A stretch of DNA of 64,000 bases. Source: Cryptomeria japonica. Its lineage: Eukaryota; Streptophyta; Pinopsida; Cupressales; Cupressaceae. How positions within the stretch are numbered: position 1 is the first letter of the stretch; every line of letters begins with the position of its first letter. Of this stretch, positions 33,943 to 44,418 are shown piece after piece. A model generated the notes under the pieces. That model made no database searches. It was given only the letters and a program-made list of their open reading frames with translations, and was not told where the DNA came from. Position numbers and translations under genes: made by a program. Location: contig NC_081415.1 in assembly GCF_030272615.1 (NCBI RefSeq), positions 377,751,892-377,815,891 on the forward strand, read 5' to 3'.

Positions 33943-34665
33943 TGTTGAATGGTTGAATGGTTTGGAATATTAAGAGGGGGGGTGAATCAGAATTTCCACA
34001 ATAATAAAAACTTTCCACTAACTTTAACCTTAGCAATTAATCTCATCAACATGAATCAACAAATGCAGAAAAAATAGAAAACATAATCATAAGATAGGCA
34101 CCAATTTTTAATATGTGGAAAACCCAAATGGGAAAAACCACAGAGAGGGTTAACTCTCAAGATAATATAGCTAGTTATTTAGTGTTTACAAAAGGGTGGC
34201 TCACTGCCTGATTACAACATGACTTACTGCCAAATTACAACAAGACTTACTATCGGAATGCTCACTACAATAGAAATAAGTGAAAGAAAAATTGCATCTA
34301 CAAATGCATGAGGTCAGTTCCAAGATAAGCTCAAATAGAAAAACAACTACTTATAGCAGATCCAGTAAGGGATCTCTAAAACACTTTCTCCAACTTGTCA
34401 ACACACCTGCTTGTTGTAGATTCGATAAGGGATTACTGCAACACTATCTTCAATCTATCAATCCAACTACTTGCAATAGATCTGGTAAGGGATTACTGCA
34501 ACACTATAACTACACTTGCAATTTCCACTCTAATACACACCTTCGCTCTTACACACACATCCCACACCACACTCTACTACTCACATGCATGTATGTCTTC
34601 CACTACTGCTCAATATGCTACATCTGGTCCTAACCAGATTGCAGCTTTTGACATCAATGACAACA
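33943..34665 (-). repeat. 5' LTR of R1
   Basis: Bounded on the left by the PBS. The right end is placed at ...CAATGACAACA (34665), though a few more bases (to about 34673) could belong. It aligns with 7734-8350 and contains repeats of GGTAAGGGATTACTGCAACACT-like text at 34360-34510. Confidence 0.75.
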
Positions 34666-34673
34666 TTTACACA

Positions 34674-34937
34674 AGTCTAATAGTTGTATCATTCAAAATC
34701 TTTCTCCTTTTCACATATTTTGATATTGTCCTGCTAAAACCAAACTCAGTTGACAAGGAAGATATTTGTCTTTTTTGGGGCATTTTTTCATTTAGTATAG
34801 ATGTCAACATCACTCTTCTTGACATGGTCTTATCTACTGGTTGATATTTTCACCCAATGGAGTGCAAACCTTTCTCATAATTTTCAATAATAGCTTTTGG
34901 TAGATAAGAAATTTTCCTCTTTTGATTTGTTGTATCT
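34674..34937 (-). pseudogene. T1 transposase, N-terminal fragment beyond R1
   Basis: Minus-strand reading gives IDTTNQKRK, then (after a stop) VDKTMSRRVMLTS, PQKRQISSLS and a TISKY...KRRK helix-turn-helix-like piece ending at Asn-Asp-Thr-Thr. T2 has the same sequence at 12277-12545. The next residues (SKGN...) are at 7733, on the other side of R1. Upstream homology stops at 34937 against TGTTGTCACC, the start of an unrelated sequence. Confidence 0.7.
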
Positions 34938-35142
34938 ATTGTTGTCACCAAGATTGCACCTAAATGCTCAAGCTGAAAGCTCAGCAATCTTGTAAAACAT
35001 GGGATGATTTCTAGGCCTATGGGTTGCCTATGGAGGAAATCAACCTCCATAACGAGTTGGTTCTCTTTGATGAAACCTCCTGCAAACTTGAATTGAGGGA
35101 AAAGGGATAGGAAGAAAATTGGAATTGAAACCTATCCTAAGG
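34938..35142. other. left part of an unassigned insertion, possible LTR
   Basis: It starts near TGTTGTCACC (34936), the same ten bases that begin the LTR at 57368, and continues across G1 into 44419. No coding homology. A truncated or solo LTR of the 57368 family is possible but not shown. Confidence 0.3.
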
Positions 35143-35147
35143 GGAGG
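35143..35147. repeat. 5-bp target duplication, left of G1
   Basis: GGAGG, repeated at 44414-44418 immediately after the right LTR. Confidence 0.85.
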
Positions 35148-37903
35148 TGATAGGGAGATTGAGTGAGAAGTTACTCAATAAGCCTAAATTGATCTAATTT
35201 GACAAGTGGACCCAAGGATATGCTTTTATAATGCATTCAATTAGTGTTTGGCAACATCAAACTCCAACACCCACACTTCTCCTCAAACAACCACCCTATT
35301 GTGTGTTATGCAATATTGTTCTAGTTTGCTTCCTCAAGTTACTCAAGTCCTCCACCAGGGGTCCAAACTCCAAAATCATGTCTTGACTATCTAAATTGAT
35401 GGGAATAGGTCCATAGCATGTCTTTCAACTGTTTTAGACAATTTTGGAAGGTTCATACATCATTTGGACAATCGGATTCAACTTTTGTGAAAACAAGGCT
35501 AAAAAGGGCTACTAGCTCGTGGAGGGCTAATTGAGTGAAATTTGCTTGCATAGGATGACGATTGTTGGCAAATGCATACTCCAATGAGACATTGTAGGTG
35601 ATTGAAGGTATTGTCATTGATGGAAACCTTACAATCATGTGATACCGGCAGGCAGACATAGGCACCGGCACCGGCAGACTCTACACCGGCATACAGATCA
35701 CCGGCACCGAAAAGGAAGATTACCGGCACCCTGGCCGACATGAATTTTGTATAAATGTATTTTGTAATTAATTGTAAAATCTTTTGTAAGCCGACATGGC
35801 AGATTGTAATATGACTCATATATGTATGAGATCATTGTAGATCATTTAGGATATGATATATGATATGGAATAATGAGAAGTATGAAAAGAAGGTAGCAGA
35901 CCTAATATGCGAATTATTGGATAAAGGTTTATGTATATTGCAGAGCGTAAACCAGTACTGAATCTAGCATAGCAGATGTTGATCTAAAGAAATACAAGAC
36001 ATTGGATTAGTATAATCCATTTTGTAATTCAGTGTGACTTCTTCTGTAACTGAGCAGTGAGCTCTAGGCACTAAGCCTTCCTGCATGTGTAGGCCCCTAT
36101 TGTAAGCAGTAATATTCTCTTATTGGCCAGTAAGTGAATATTGTGGGTTACAAATCCCACTGAGGTTTTTCCCACACCGGGTTTCCTTGTTAAAATATTG
36201 TGTTATGGTGTGCTTTTCATGTTGTAGTTGTTATTCTTATTTGTTGCATTATTTTTGGTTTACCGGTACACAGTTTTAATATGCTTTTCATGTTATAAGT
36301 AAGAAAATTATTATACTGGTCAGATACTGATTCACCCCCCACCCCTCTCAGTATCTTTGGGAATCCTAACAGATGATGACCCTAACCATCATAAAACCTA
36401 ACATGGATAGTGTCAAATAGGTGTAAACTCAAATATTTTCCTATTTTTAGCCCCTGAGAAATTGGTATGGTGACTGTCCACATTTTTAGGCAAATAAGTA
36501 GGGTTTTGAGAGGGTTTCATCCAAGTTGCAAAGGAAGTCAATTCTAAACTACAAACCAAGCCCCCAAATTCATTTAGGACCTCTGCCACATCATTTGAAT
36601 CAACTCTCCATCCCTACCCTGCATGACATTATGACAAACACTTGCCACACAAACATTTATTTGACTGTTTTATGCATTATGTCTGCACTTTCATTGTTTT
36701 ACTACACTTTCAAGGTTAGAATAGCATGGAAACATTCACCAAGGTTTGTGATAACTTCAAACACCTTTCCAACACCTACCACAAGATTCCAAGGCATGGA
36801 TATATACACAAAGCAAGTTTAGACCCAAAAATTCATTAAATCCCCAAAACTGGGTACTTGCTGCTAGCTAGAATTAACACACACTTTGCAAGATGAAAAG
36901 TACATTGTTTGGAGCTCCAAATGAATCCAAAACTCCTTGAATGCTAGTGCATACCTCTGCCTCTATTTTTCTCACTCAAATTGGTCTTTGAGCAAAAACA
37001 AGTTTGGTTTTACTCACATTGCCAGCCAAATCCATTTCCAATTTGCCTAGCATATGCTCAAAAACTCTTCTTTCTCACAACCCTGGCCAAAATGTGAAAT
37101 TTTACACTATAAATTTTCCATACAACTTGTTTAAGTTCATCCATGGAGCCCAAACCTGGATGTAGACAAGTTGATACATTTTTTAGGCCCAAACCCTTGA
37201 CAGGGCAGTCAAAAGCCAAAAATGAAACTAATTTGTACAATCAACTTCCAAATGCTTAACCAATGAAACTAATACATCAAATTCCTTGAATGTACATTAA
37301 TAAAAATCTCCAACAAGTACAGTGAGAGTACGGACTATCACAAGAAAAAGAGTTCAAAAACCATTAAAAAGCCATAATTCTTGATATTTTCAATTGAGAA
37401 TGTCTTCAAATACAATTGACAACCCTATAAAAAGAAGAGGGGGGCATATTTATAGCACCATGAATCGGTTATGATGTCTTGTATGGACAAGCAGTTGTAG
37501 GAGGTTTTCTTTTACAATCTTGTCTTAAAAATGACAACTTTTCCAAACAAGAAAGCAACTTTTGTTGCTCCAAATGACATTTTTGAGCAACATAGCCTAT
37601 CTATCCCTCCTAGACACTTAGGAATGGTTAAAATCACTCACAAAACATGTTCCAAAACTTTCCCAACCATTTCTAGGCCTATAAGGCAATTTCTCACTTT
37701 TTAGCCCTTTTTGGCCTAGAAGCACAAAATTGACAATTCAAGCCCTAAGAAGCAAAACCTGATCTCTCTAGCACAAAATGAGATCAAACACCTATGAAAT
37801 GACTAAAAAAAAACTATTAAGACATTTAAAAACTAAAAAGACACTTAAACATGAAAAATACCAAAAAATGGAGAGTGAAGCATGACTAGGTGCTCCTGCA
37901 CCA
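35148..37903 (-). repeat. 3' LTR of G1 (contains a solo LTR)
   Basis: Direct repeat of 42457-44413. It starts TGATAGGGAG and ends CTCCTGCACCA, then meets the polypurine tract (complement CTTTGGGGGAGTA). An insertion at 35563-36371 separates its two halves. Confidence 0.9.
35563..36371. mobile_element. solo LTR inserted in the G1 LTR
   Basis: It runs TGTTGGCAAATG...GAATCCTAACA, 809 bp, with many ACCGGCA words and a C-rich segment CACCCCCCACCCC near the end, as in R2 LTRs. The empty site is visible in the other LTR (GGATGACGATGACCC near 42860). The flanks ACGAT and ATGAT differ by one C-to-T change and imply a 5-bp duplication, with one extra G unexplained. Confidence 0.75.
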
Positions 37904-38003
37904 TACTCCCCCAAAGACAAAGAAGTCATGTGACTCCTTGAGGCAGAAAAGAAGAAGGAATGCCAGACTTAGAGAAATAATATTCATGTACCCAAGTGGC
38001 TTC

Positions 38004-40910
38004 TTAAAGTGGTTTATCTTTCCACTTGGTGAGATGCTCCATGTACACTTGATGGCGAGTCCTCTTGTAAACTCTGGAGTCTAACACTTGTTCAGTTTGA
38101 GGAATGGATGGAGGAGGCAAAGGCAGGTCTGAAAGTGACTTGTGAACATCTAAAACTTTAGAATCCTCCTTGGGAAGCTGACCTTTGAATGCCACCAAAT
38201 CCGAAACATTGAAAATAGGAGACAAAGAAAGATCAGTAGGAAAATCAATTTTATATGCATTAGAACCATACTTAGCCAATATCTTGCAAGGACCTATCCA
38301 CCTCATTTGGAGCTTGCTAGGAACTCCCTTTTGCAATCTATACTTGTTCAAATGCACCATCACAAAGTCCCCAACTAAAAATTGAACATCCCTCTTTGAT
38401 GCATCCACTCTAGCTTTCACTTTTTGTGAGGTTTCTTGAAGAGTCTTCCTCACTTGCTCATGAACTTCCTTCATTGATTGAGCCATGTCATCTATTGTAC
38501 CACTCTTTTTCTGCATGTTACCAAGATCCCTTAACTCCATGACACCCCTTGGGTGCATCCCATAAACAATCTCAAAGGGACTTTTACCAGTTGACCTGTT
38601 AACACTATCATTGTATGCAAATTATGCCTGATGGATGAGCTAATCCCAACTTTGGCCATATTCCTTTGTCAAACACCTTAAGAGGTTGCCAAGAGTCCTA
38701 TTGACCACCTCAGTTTGGCCATCAGTCTGTGGGTGATAAGTTGAACCAAAAGAAATATTAGTACCCAATCTTTTCCACAATGTCTTCCAAAAATGGCCAA
38801 GAAACTTAACATCTCTATCAGAAATAATGCTAGAAGGTAATCCATGGATTCTAATCACTTCTTTGAAAAACAAATAGGCTATATGACTAGCATCATGTGT
38901 AGTTTTGCAAGGAATAAAGTGTGCCATTTTACTAAATCCATCCACAATCACAAAAATGCTATCAAAACCAGCTTGAGTCTTAGGTAAGCCTACTACAAAA
39001 TCCATGCTAACACATTCCCAAGGCCTTGTAGGAATTGGAAGAGGCTGATAAAGACCGGCATTAGAAGCATTACCTTTTGCTTTCTAATAAACCATACATT
39101 GCTCCACATACCTTCTGACATCTCACTACATTTTAGGCCAACAATAGAAACGTTGCACCAACTCCAATGTCTTGTTGAGACCAAAATGTCCACTCAAACA
39201 CCCATTGTGCTTTTCTTGAATCAGATTCTCCCTCATTGAGCTTTTGGGAACACAAAGCTGCCCACCTTTAAACAACAAACCATTTTGCAAGGTATAATCA
39301 ACATATTCACTATGAAAAGAATTATCAAATGCTTGGCAAACCTTATAGATGGCTGCAAAATCTTCATCATCAAGATACATTCCTTTGAAGCATTCTATGC
39401 CAATACTCGAAACCTATACTTCCTGCACTGTTAGAAGCCTTCTACTCAAAGCATCTGCTACTTGATTGCATTTTCCTTTCTTGTGCTTAAGAGTAAAAGT
39501 GTATGACTGTAAGAAATCAACCCATTTTACATGCCTATGATTTAACTTATCTTGTGAATTCAAGAAACTCAAAGCCTGATTATCTGTATAAACAACAAAT
39601 TCCTTTGGAAGCAAATAATGTCTCCACTTTCTAAGTGATTGAACTAAAGCATAGAGTTCCAAATCATAGGAAGAGTACTTCTTTTTAGCATCATTCAATT
39701 TTTCACTAAAGAAAGCTACAGGTCTATTATCCTGACTCAATACTACACCTACTGCAATATTACTAGCATCACATTCAATATTAAATAACTTGTCAAAACT
39801 AGGAAGTATAAGCACTGGTTGAGAAGAAACCTTGGTTTTCAAAAGTTCAAACCCCTTATTTGTTGCATCTGTCCACTGAAACTTTACCTTAGCTCCACCT
39901 TTTATAGTATCAAGCATTGGTGCACAAATTTCACTAAACCCTCTAATGAACTTCCTGTAGAACTGTGCTAAGCCATGAAAACTTCGAACATCACTTGTTG
40001 ATTTGGGTGTAGGCCAATTTGTGATGGCTTCCACCTTGGTTTTATCCATTTTCAAATATCCATCTGAGATCACAAAGCCAAGATAAACCGATTCCTATTT
40101 CATAAAATCAAACTTTTCTAGATTGATTGTCAGTTGTTCATCATATAATTTGTTCAAAACAATTTCAAGATGCTTCAAATGCTCTTCTTTAGCTTTACTG
40201 AATATTAGTATATCATCTAAGTACACCACTACAAATTTACCAATGAAATAATGGAACACTTCATTCATGAGCCTCATGAATGTACTTGGGGCATTAGAAA
40301 GACCAAATTGCATAACTAGCCACTCATAAAGACCCTCATTTGTTTTGAAAGTTGTTTTCCATTCATCACCTTCTTTTATCCTGATCTGGTGATAACCACT
40401 CTTGAGGTCAATTTTTGTGAAATACTTTGCACCTCCCAAACAGTCCATCAAATCCTCAATCCTTGGAATAGTAAATCTATACCTGATAGTGATTCTATTA
40501 ATGGCTCTTGAATCTATGCATAATCTCCATGTACCTCCTTTCTTGGGTGCTAAAACGGCAAGTACCGCACAAGGACTTATACTTTTTCTTATCAGATTTT
40601 GATCTAGGAGTTATTGCACTTGTCTTGCCACTTCTTTGTTCTATTCAGGTGTCATCTTATAGGCTGCTTTGTTTGGTAAAGAGGCTCCTGGTATGAAGTC
40701 TATCTGATGGCTAATGGCTCTAGGAGGTGGTAAGGTTGCAGGTGTTCCATCCCTTATGATTTCCTTAAAGTTATCAAGTATTTGTTGTACTTCTTGTGGT
40801 ATCTCAACCTTCTTCTCTTTCTTTTCTTCCTTAGGTGTCACTATGAGTGCAAATCCCACTCCTTTACCCTCTTCAAGTGTGTTAATAAACTCTTTCTCAT
40901 TCACTATCAA
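38004..40910 (-). pseudogene. pol: G1 Pol: reverse transcriptase, RNase H, integrase, chromodomain-like end
   Basis: One frame (shared with the protease frame upstream) runs from 40910 to 38004 with stops but no frameshift. The RT has [31 protein letters not shown] and the catalytic [11 protein letters not shown] (near 40215). RNase H shows ECDASNIAVGVVLSQ and VYTDNQALSF. The integrase has an H-x-H zinc region (EKHNGCLSGHFGLNKT), then [22 protein letters not shown] and [16 protein letters not shown], giving the D, D, E residues. The end (VYMEHLTKWKDKPL near 38010-38050) resembles a chromodomain. Stops lie near 40641, 40615, 40095, 39414, 39126, 39085 and 38640. It would copy RNA into DNA and integrate it. 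Confidence 0.9.
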
Positions 40911-40985
40911 AATATTCTGATTCTTTGAACTTCTGCCCTCTTTCTCTTCATTTATAGACTGAATTTTGTATGTAATACCATCCTT

Positions 40986-42373
40986 CTAAAATGAGTAGGA
41001 GTTGTTTTCACCATTGTGTATGGATTTCCTATAGAATTTCCAAGGTCTACCAAGAAGTAGATGGCAAGCATCCATTGGAAGAATATCACATAAGATTTTA
41101 TCTTGATACCCTCCTACAGTAAATTCTACCCATGTTTGTTCATTGACAAGAACTTGTTGCTCGCTATTCAACCATGTGACTCTATAGGGATGTGTGTGAG
41201 GGATTCTTTCTAGTTTGAGTTTCCTCACTGCTTCTCCTGAAACTATGTTATCTGTGGATCCGGAATCAATGACCACCTTGCATACCTTTCCCATGATCTT
41301 GCACTTAATTCTAAACAATGACCTTCTTTGAATAAGTTCCTCCTTGATTGGCTCCTTTATCAAGACTCTTCTCATCATCAAACTCTCACCATCTTCTGAT
41401 GTTAAGCTCACTTCATGAGCTTTGCTGCTTGCTACATTTTCTTGCACATAATTCACTTTTCTTTCACCTCCTTGTGATGAAGTGGGTTTCTCTAGACATC
41501 TGTAGGCAGCGTGTCCCAACTTCTGACAGTTGTAGCATTTCATGGTGGAGAAGTAGGACCCTCTTCCTAGTCCACTAGATCTACCTCTACCTGGGTTGCT
41601 AGATCCCCTTCCTCTATAGCTGCTCTTGCTATATGAATCCCCACCTTGCTCAATAAGTTTGGATTCTCCTTGGGACCTTTGATCTCCTCTTCCACCAAAA
41701 ATTCCTCTATGGCCTCTACCATCTCTACCCCTACCTCTGCCTTTGTTGCTTTGTTCTTGCTTCTTCTTATTTTTCTCTTCCACTTTGAGTGCTAGTTGAT
41801 AACATTTGTGAACTGTTTGTGGACATAAAAAAACTCATCTCTTCCTGTATGTTCCATCTCAATCCATTCAAATACCTTGCTACTTTTATACTCGCATCCT
41901 CTACTATCTTGGATCTCATGCATAGTTTTTGAAACTCCTCAGTGTAGCTACTGACGTCTAATTCTTTTTGTCTCAAGTTTTGTCTTTTCCTATGTAGCTG
42001 GATTTCATAGTCTTCAGGAAGATAGGTTTCTCTAATTTTGGCTACCTTTCTAGGTGGCTATTGGTTGCTTACCTTCTTTCACCCTTTCCTCTTGGATGAA
42101 CTTCCACCAAGTTAAGGATGCCCCTCTCGACCTTGATATTTCTACTTTAACCTTTTGTGCTTCAGTTATTCCATCACATTCAAAATGGTTTTCTAGGCCT
42201 TCAATCCATTCTATGAGAGCATCTGGATCCATCTTTCCATTGAAAAGAGCCACTCCCTCTAAGGTTTCAATTTCAACTAGTTTTGCTGCTAGCTGCTCCA
42301 ACCTCTCTCTGAGCGCTCTATTTTCTTCTTCTTGGTCTTCGAACTTCTTGGCTAATTCAGCATTATTCACCAT
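40986..42373 (-). pseudogene. gag: G1 Gag and protease
   Basis: The ATG at 42373 (MVNNAELAKKFEDQEEENR) opens a short coiled coil and a gag core (FNGKMDPDALIEWIEGLENHF, WWKFIQEERVKEG). A frame change near 42040 leads to SSYTEEFQKLCM and a second near 41830 to the piece starting at 41783. That carries a Gly/Arg-rich basic stretch, a CYNCQKLGHAAYRC knuckle and a retroviral-type aspartic protease with VVIDSGSTDNIVS and CHLLLGRPW. The frame stops at 40986, then continues into pol in the same register. It is close in sequence to gag-protease of G2 (55163-57025), so the two are related gypsy lineages. Confidence 0.85.
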
Positions 42374-42440
42374 GTTTTCTTCTAAGGATTCTATTGATCC
42401 TAAGTCAATTTGTTTTCTCTTTTCACCTGAATCTTACTCA

Positions 42441-42453
42441 GGCTCTGATACCA
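42441..42453 (-). other. primer-binding site of G1
   Basis: Complement TGGTATCAGAGCC, three bases from the LTR boundary; initiator Met-tRNA type. Confidence 0.9.
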
Positions 42454-42456
42454 CTA

Positions 42457-44413
42457 TGATAGGGAGATTGAGTGAGAAGGTACTCAATAAGCCTAAATTG
42501 GTCTAATATGAAAAGTGGACCCAAGGATATGCTTTTCTAATAAATTCAATTAGTGTTTGGAAACATCAAACTCCAACACCCACACTTCTCCTCAAACAAC
42601 CACCCTATTGTGTGTTATGCAACATTGTTCTAGTTTGCTTCCTCAAGTTACTCAAGTCCTCCACTAGGGGTCCAAACTCCAAAATCATGTCTTGACTATC
42701 TAAATTGATGGGAATAGGTCCATATCATGTCTTTCAACTATTTTAGACAAGTTTGGAAGGTTCATACATCATTTGGACAATTGGATTCAACTTTTGTGAA
42801 AACAGGGCTAAAAAGGGCTACTAGCCCGTGGGGGGCTAATTGAGTGAAATTTGCTTGCATAGGATGACGATGACCCTAACCATCATAAAAACTAACATGG
42901 ATGGTCTCAAATAGGTGTAAACTCAAATATTTTCCTAGTTTTAGCCTCTGAGAAGTTGGTATGGTGACTATCCACGTTTTTAGGCAAATAAGTAGGGTTT
43001 TGAGAGGGTTTCATCCAAGTTACAAAGGAAGTCAATTCTAAACTGCAAACAAAGCCCCCAAATTCATGTAATACCTCTTCCACATAATTTTAATCAACTC
43101 TCCATTCCTGCCCTTCATGACATTATGACAAACACTTGCCATACAAACATTTATTTGACCGTTTTATGCATTATGACTGCACTTTCATTGTTTTACTGCA
43201 CTTTCAAGGTTAGAATAGCATGGAAAACTTCACCAAGGTCTGTGGTAACTTCAAACACCTTTCCAACACCTACCACAAGATTCCAAGGAATGGATATATA
43301 CACAAAGCAAGTTTAGACCCAAAAATTCATTAAATCCCCAAAACTAGGTACTTGTTACCAGCTAGAATTAACACACACTTTGCAAGATGAAAAGTACATT
43401 GTTTGGAGCTCCAAATTCATCCACAAATCCTTTAATTCTAGTGCATACCTTTGCCTCTAATTTTCTCACTCAAATTGGTCTTTGAGCACAAACAAGTTTG
43501 GTTTTACTCACATTGCCAATCAAATCCATTTCCAATTTGCCTAGCATATGCTCAAAAACTCTTCTTTCTCACAACCCTGGCCAAAATGTGAAATATTTAA
43601 ACTATAAATTTTCCATAAAAATTTTCTAAGTCCATCCATGGGAGCCCAAACCTGGATTTAGACAAGTTGATACATTTTTTAGGCCCAAACCCTTGACAGG
43701 GCAGTCAAAAGCCAAAAATGAAACTAATTTGTACAATCAACTTCCAAATGCTTAACCAATGAAACTAATACATCAAATGCCTTGAATTTACATTAAGAAA
43801 AATCTCTAGCAAGTACAGTACGGAAAGGAACTGTCCAGTACGGACTGTCACAAGAAAAAGAGTTCAAAAACCATTAAAAAACCAAAATTCTTGATATTTC
43901 CAATTGAGAATTTCTTCAAATACAATTTCCAACCCTACACAAAGAAGAGGGGGGAATATTTATAGCAACATGAATCATTTATGAGGTTTTTTATGGACAA
44001 GCAGCTGTAGGAGGTTTTCTTTTACAATCTTGTCTTAAAAATGACAACTTTTCCAAACAAGAAAGCAACTTTTGTTGCTCCAAATGACATTTTTGAGCAA
44101 CCTAACCTATCTATCCCTCCTAGACACTTAGGAATGATTAAAATCACTCAAAAAACATGTTCCAAAACTTTCCCAACCATTTCTAGGCCTATAAGGCAAT
44201 TTCTCACTTTTTATCCCTTTTTGGCCTAGAAGCACAAAATTGACAATTCAAGCCCTAAGAAGAAAAACTTGATCTCTCAAGCAAAAACTGAGATCAAAAA
44301 CCTATTAAATGACTAAACATGACCTATGACAACATTTCAAAACTAACAAGACACTTAAACATGAAAAATACCAAAAAATGGAGAGTGAAGCATGACTAGG
44401 TGCTCCTGCACCA
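42457..44413 (-). repeat. 5' LTR of G1
   Basis: Starts TGATAGGGAG and ends CTCCTGCACCA. It is a 1957-bp direct repeat of 35148-37903 minus the solo LTR. Many small differences between the two LTRs show that the insertion is not recent. Confidence 0.9.
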
Positions 44414-44418
44414 GGAGG
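44414..44418. repeat. 5-bp target duplication, right of G1
   Basis: GGAGG, identical to 35143-35147. Confidence 0.85.

Larger units (their letters stand above)
7734..34665 (-). mobile_element. R1, pol-less LTR retroelement inserted in T1 transposase
   Basis: Minus orientation: 5' LTR 33943-34665, PBS complement 33929-33940, gag 32812-33873, ORF2 remnant 31440-32524, truncated 3' LTR 7734-8350. It contains T2 and everything nested in T2. The main argument is that the T1 transposase stops at 7733 and restarts just beyond 34665 at the same Asp-Thr-Thr codons, on the same strand and in collinear order. The LTR halves face outward correctly. A 5-bp target duplication cannot be identified: GGTAG precedes the left LTR, while a few extra bases and then AATAG follow the right one. 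Confidence 0.6.
35148..44413 (-). mobile_element. G1, Ty3/gypsy LTR retrotransposon, full-length but decayed
   Basis: Minus orientation: 5' LTR 42457-44413, PBS complement 42441-42453, gag-protease 40986-42373, RT-RNaseH-integrase 38004-40910, polypurine tract 37904-37916, 3' LTR 35148-37903. A perfect GGAGG target duplication flanks it. The LTRs run TGGTGCAGG...CCCTATCA on the coding strand. The left LTR is longer by an 809-bp solo LTR. The order RT, RNase H, integrase defines Ty3/gypsy. A chromodomain-like tail suggests a chromovirus. Confidence 0.9.

Noticed and set aside
36526-36822. ORF of 98 codons repeated at 43125-43316
   Set aside because: The duplicate lies in the other LTR of G1; both are chance frames in LTR sequence.
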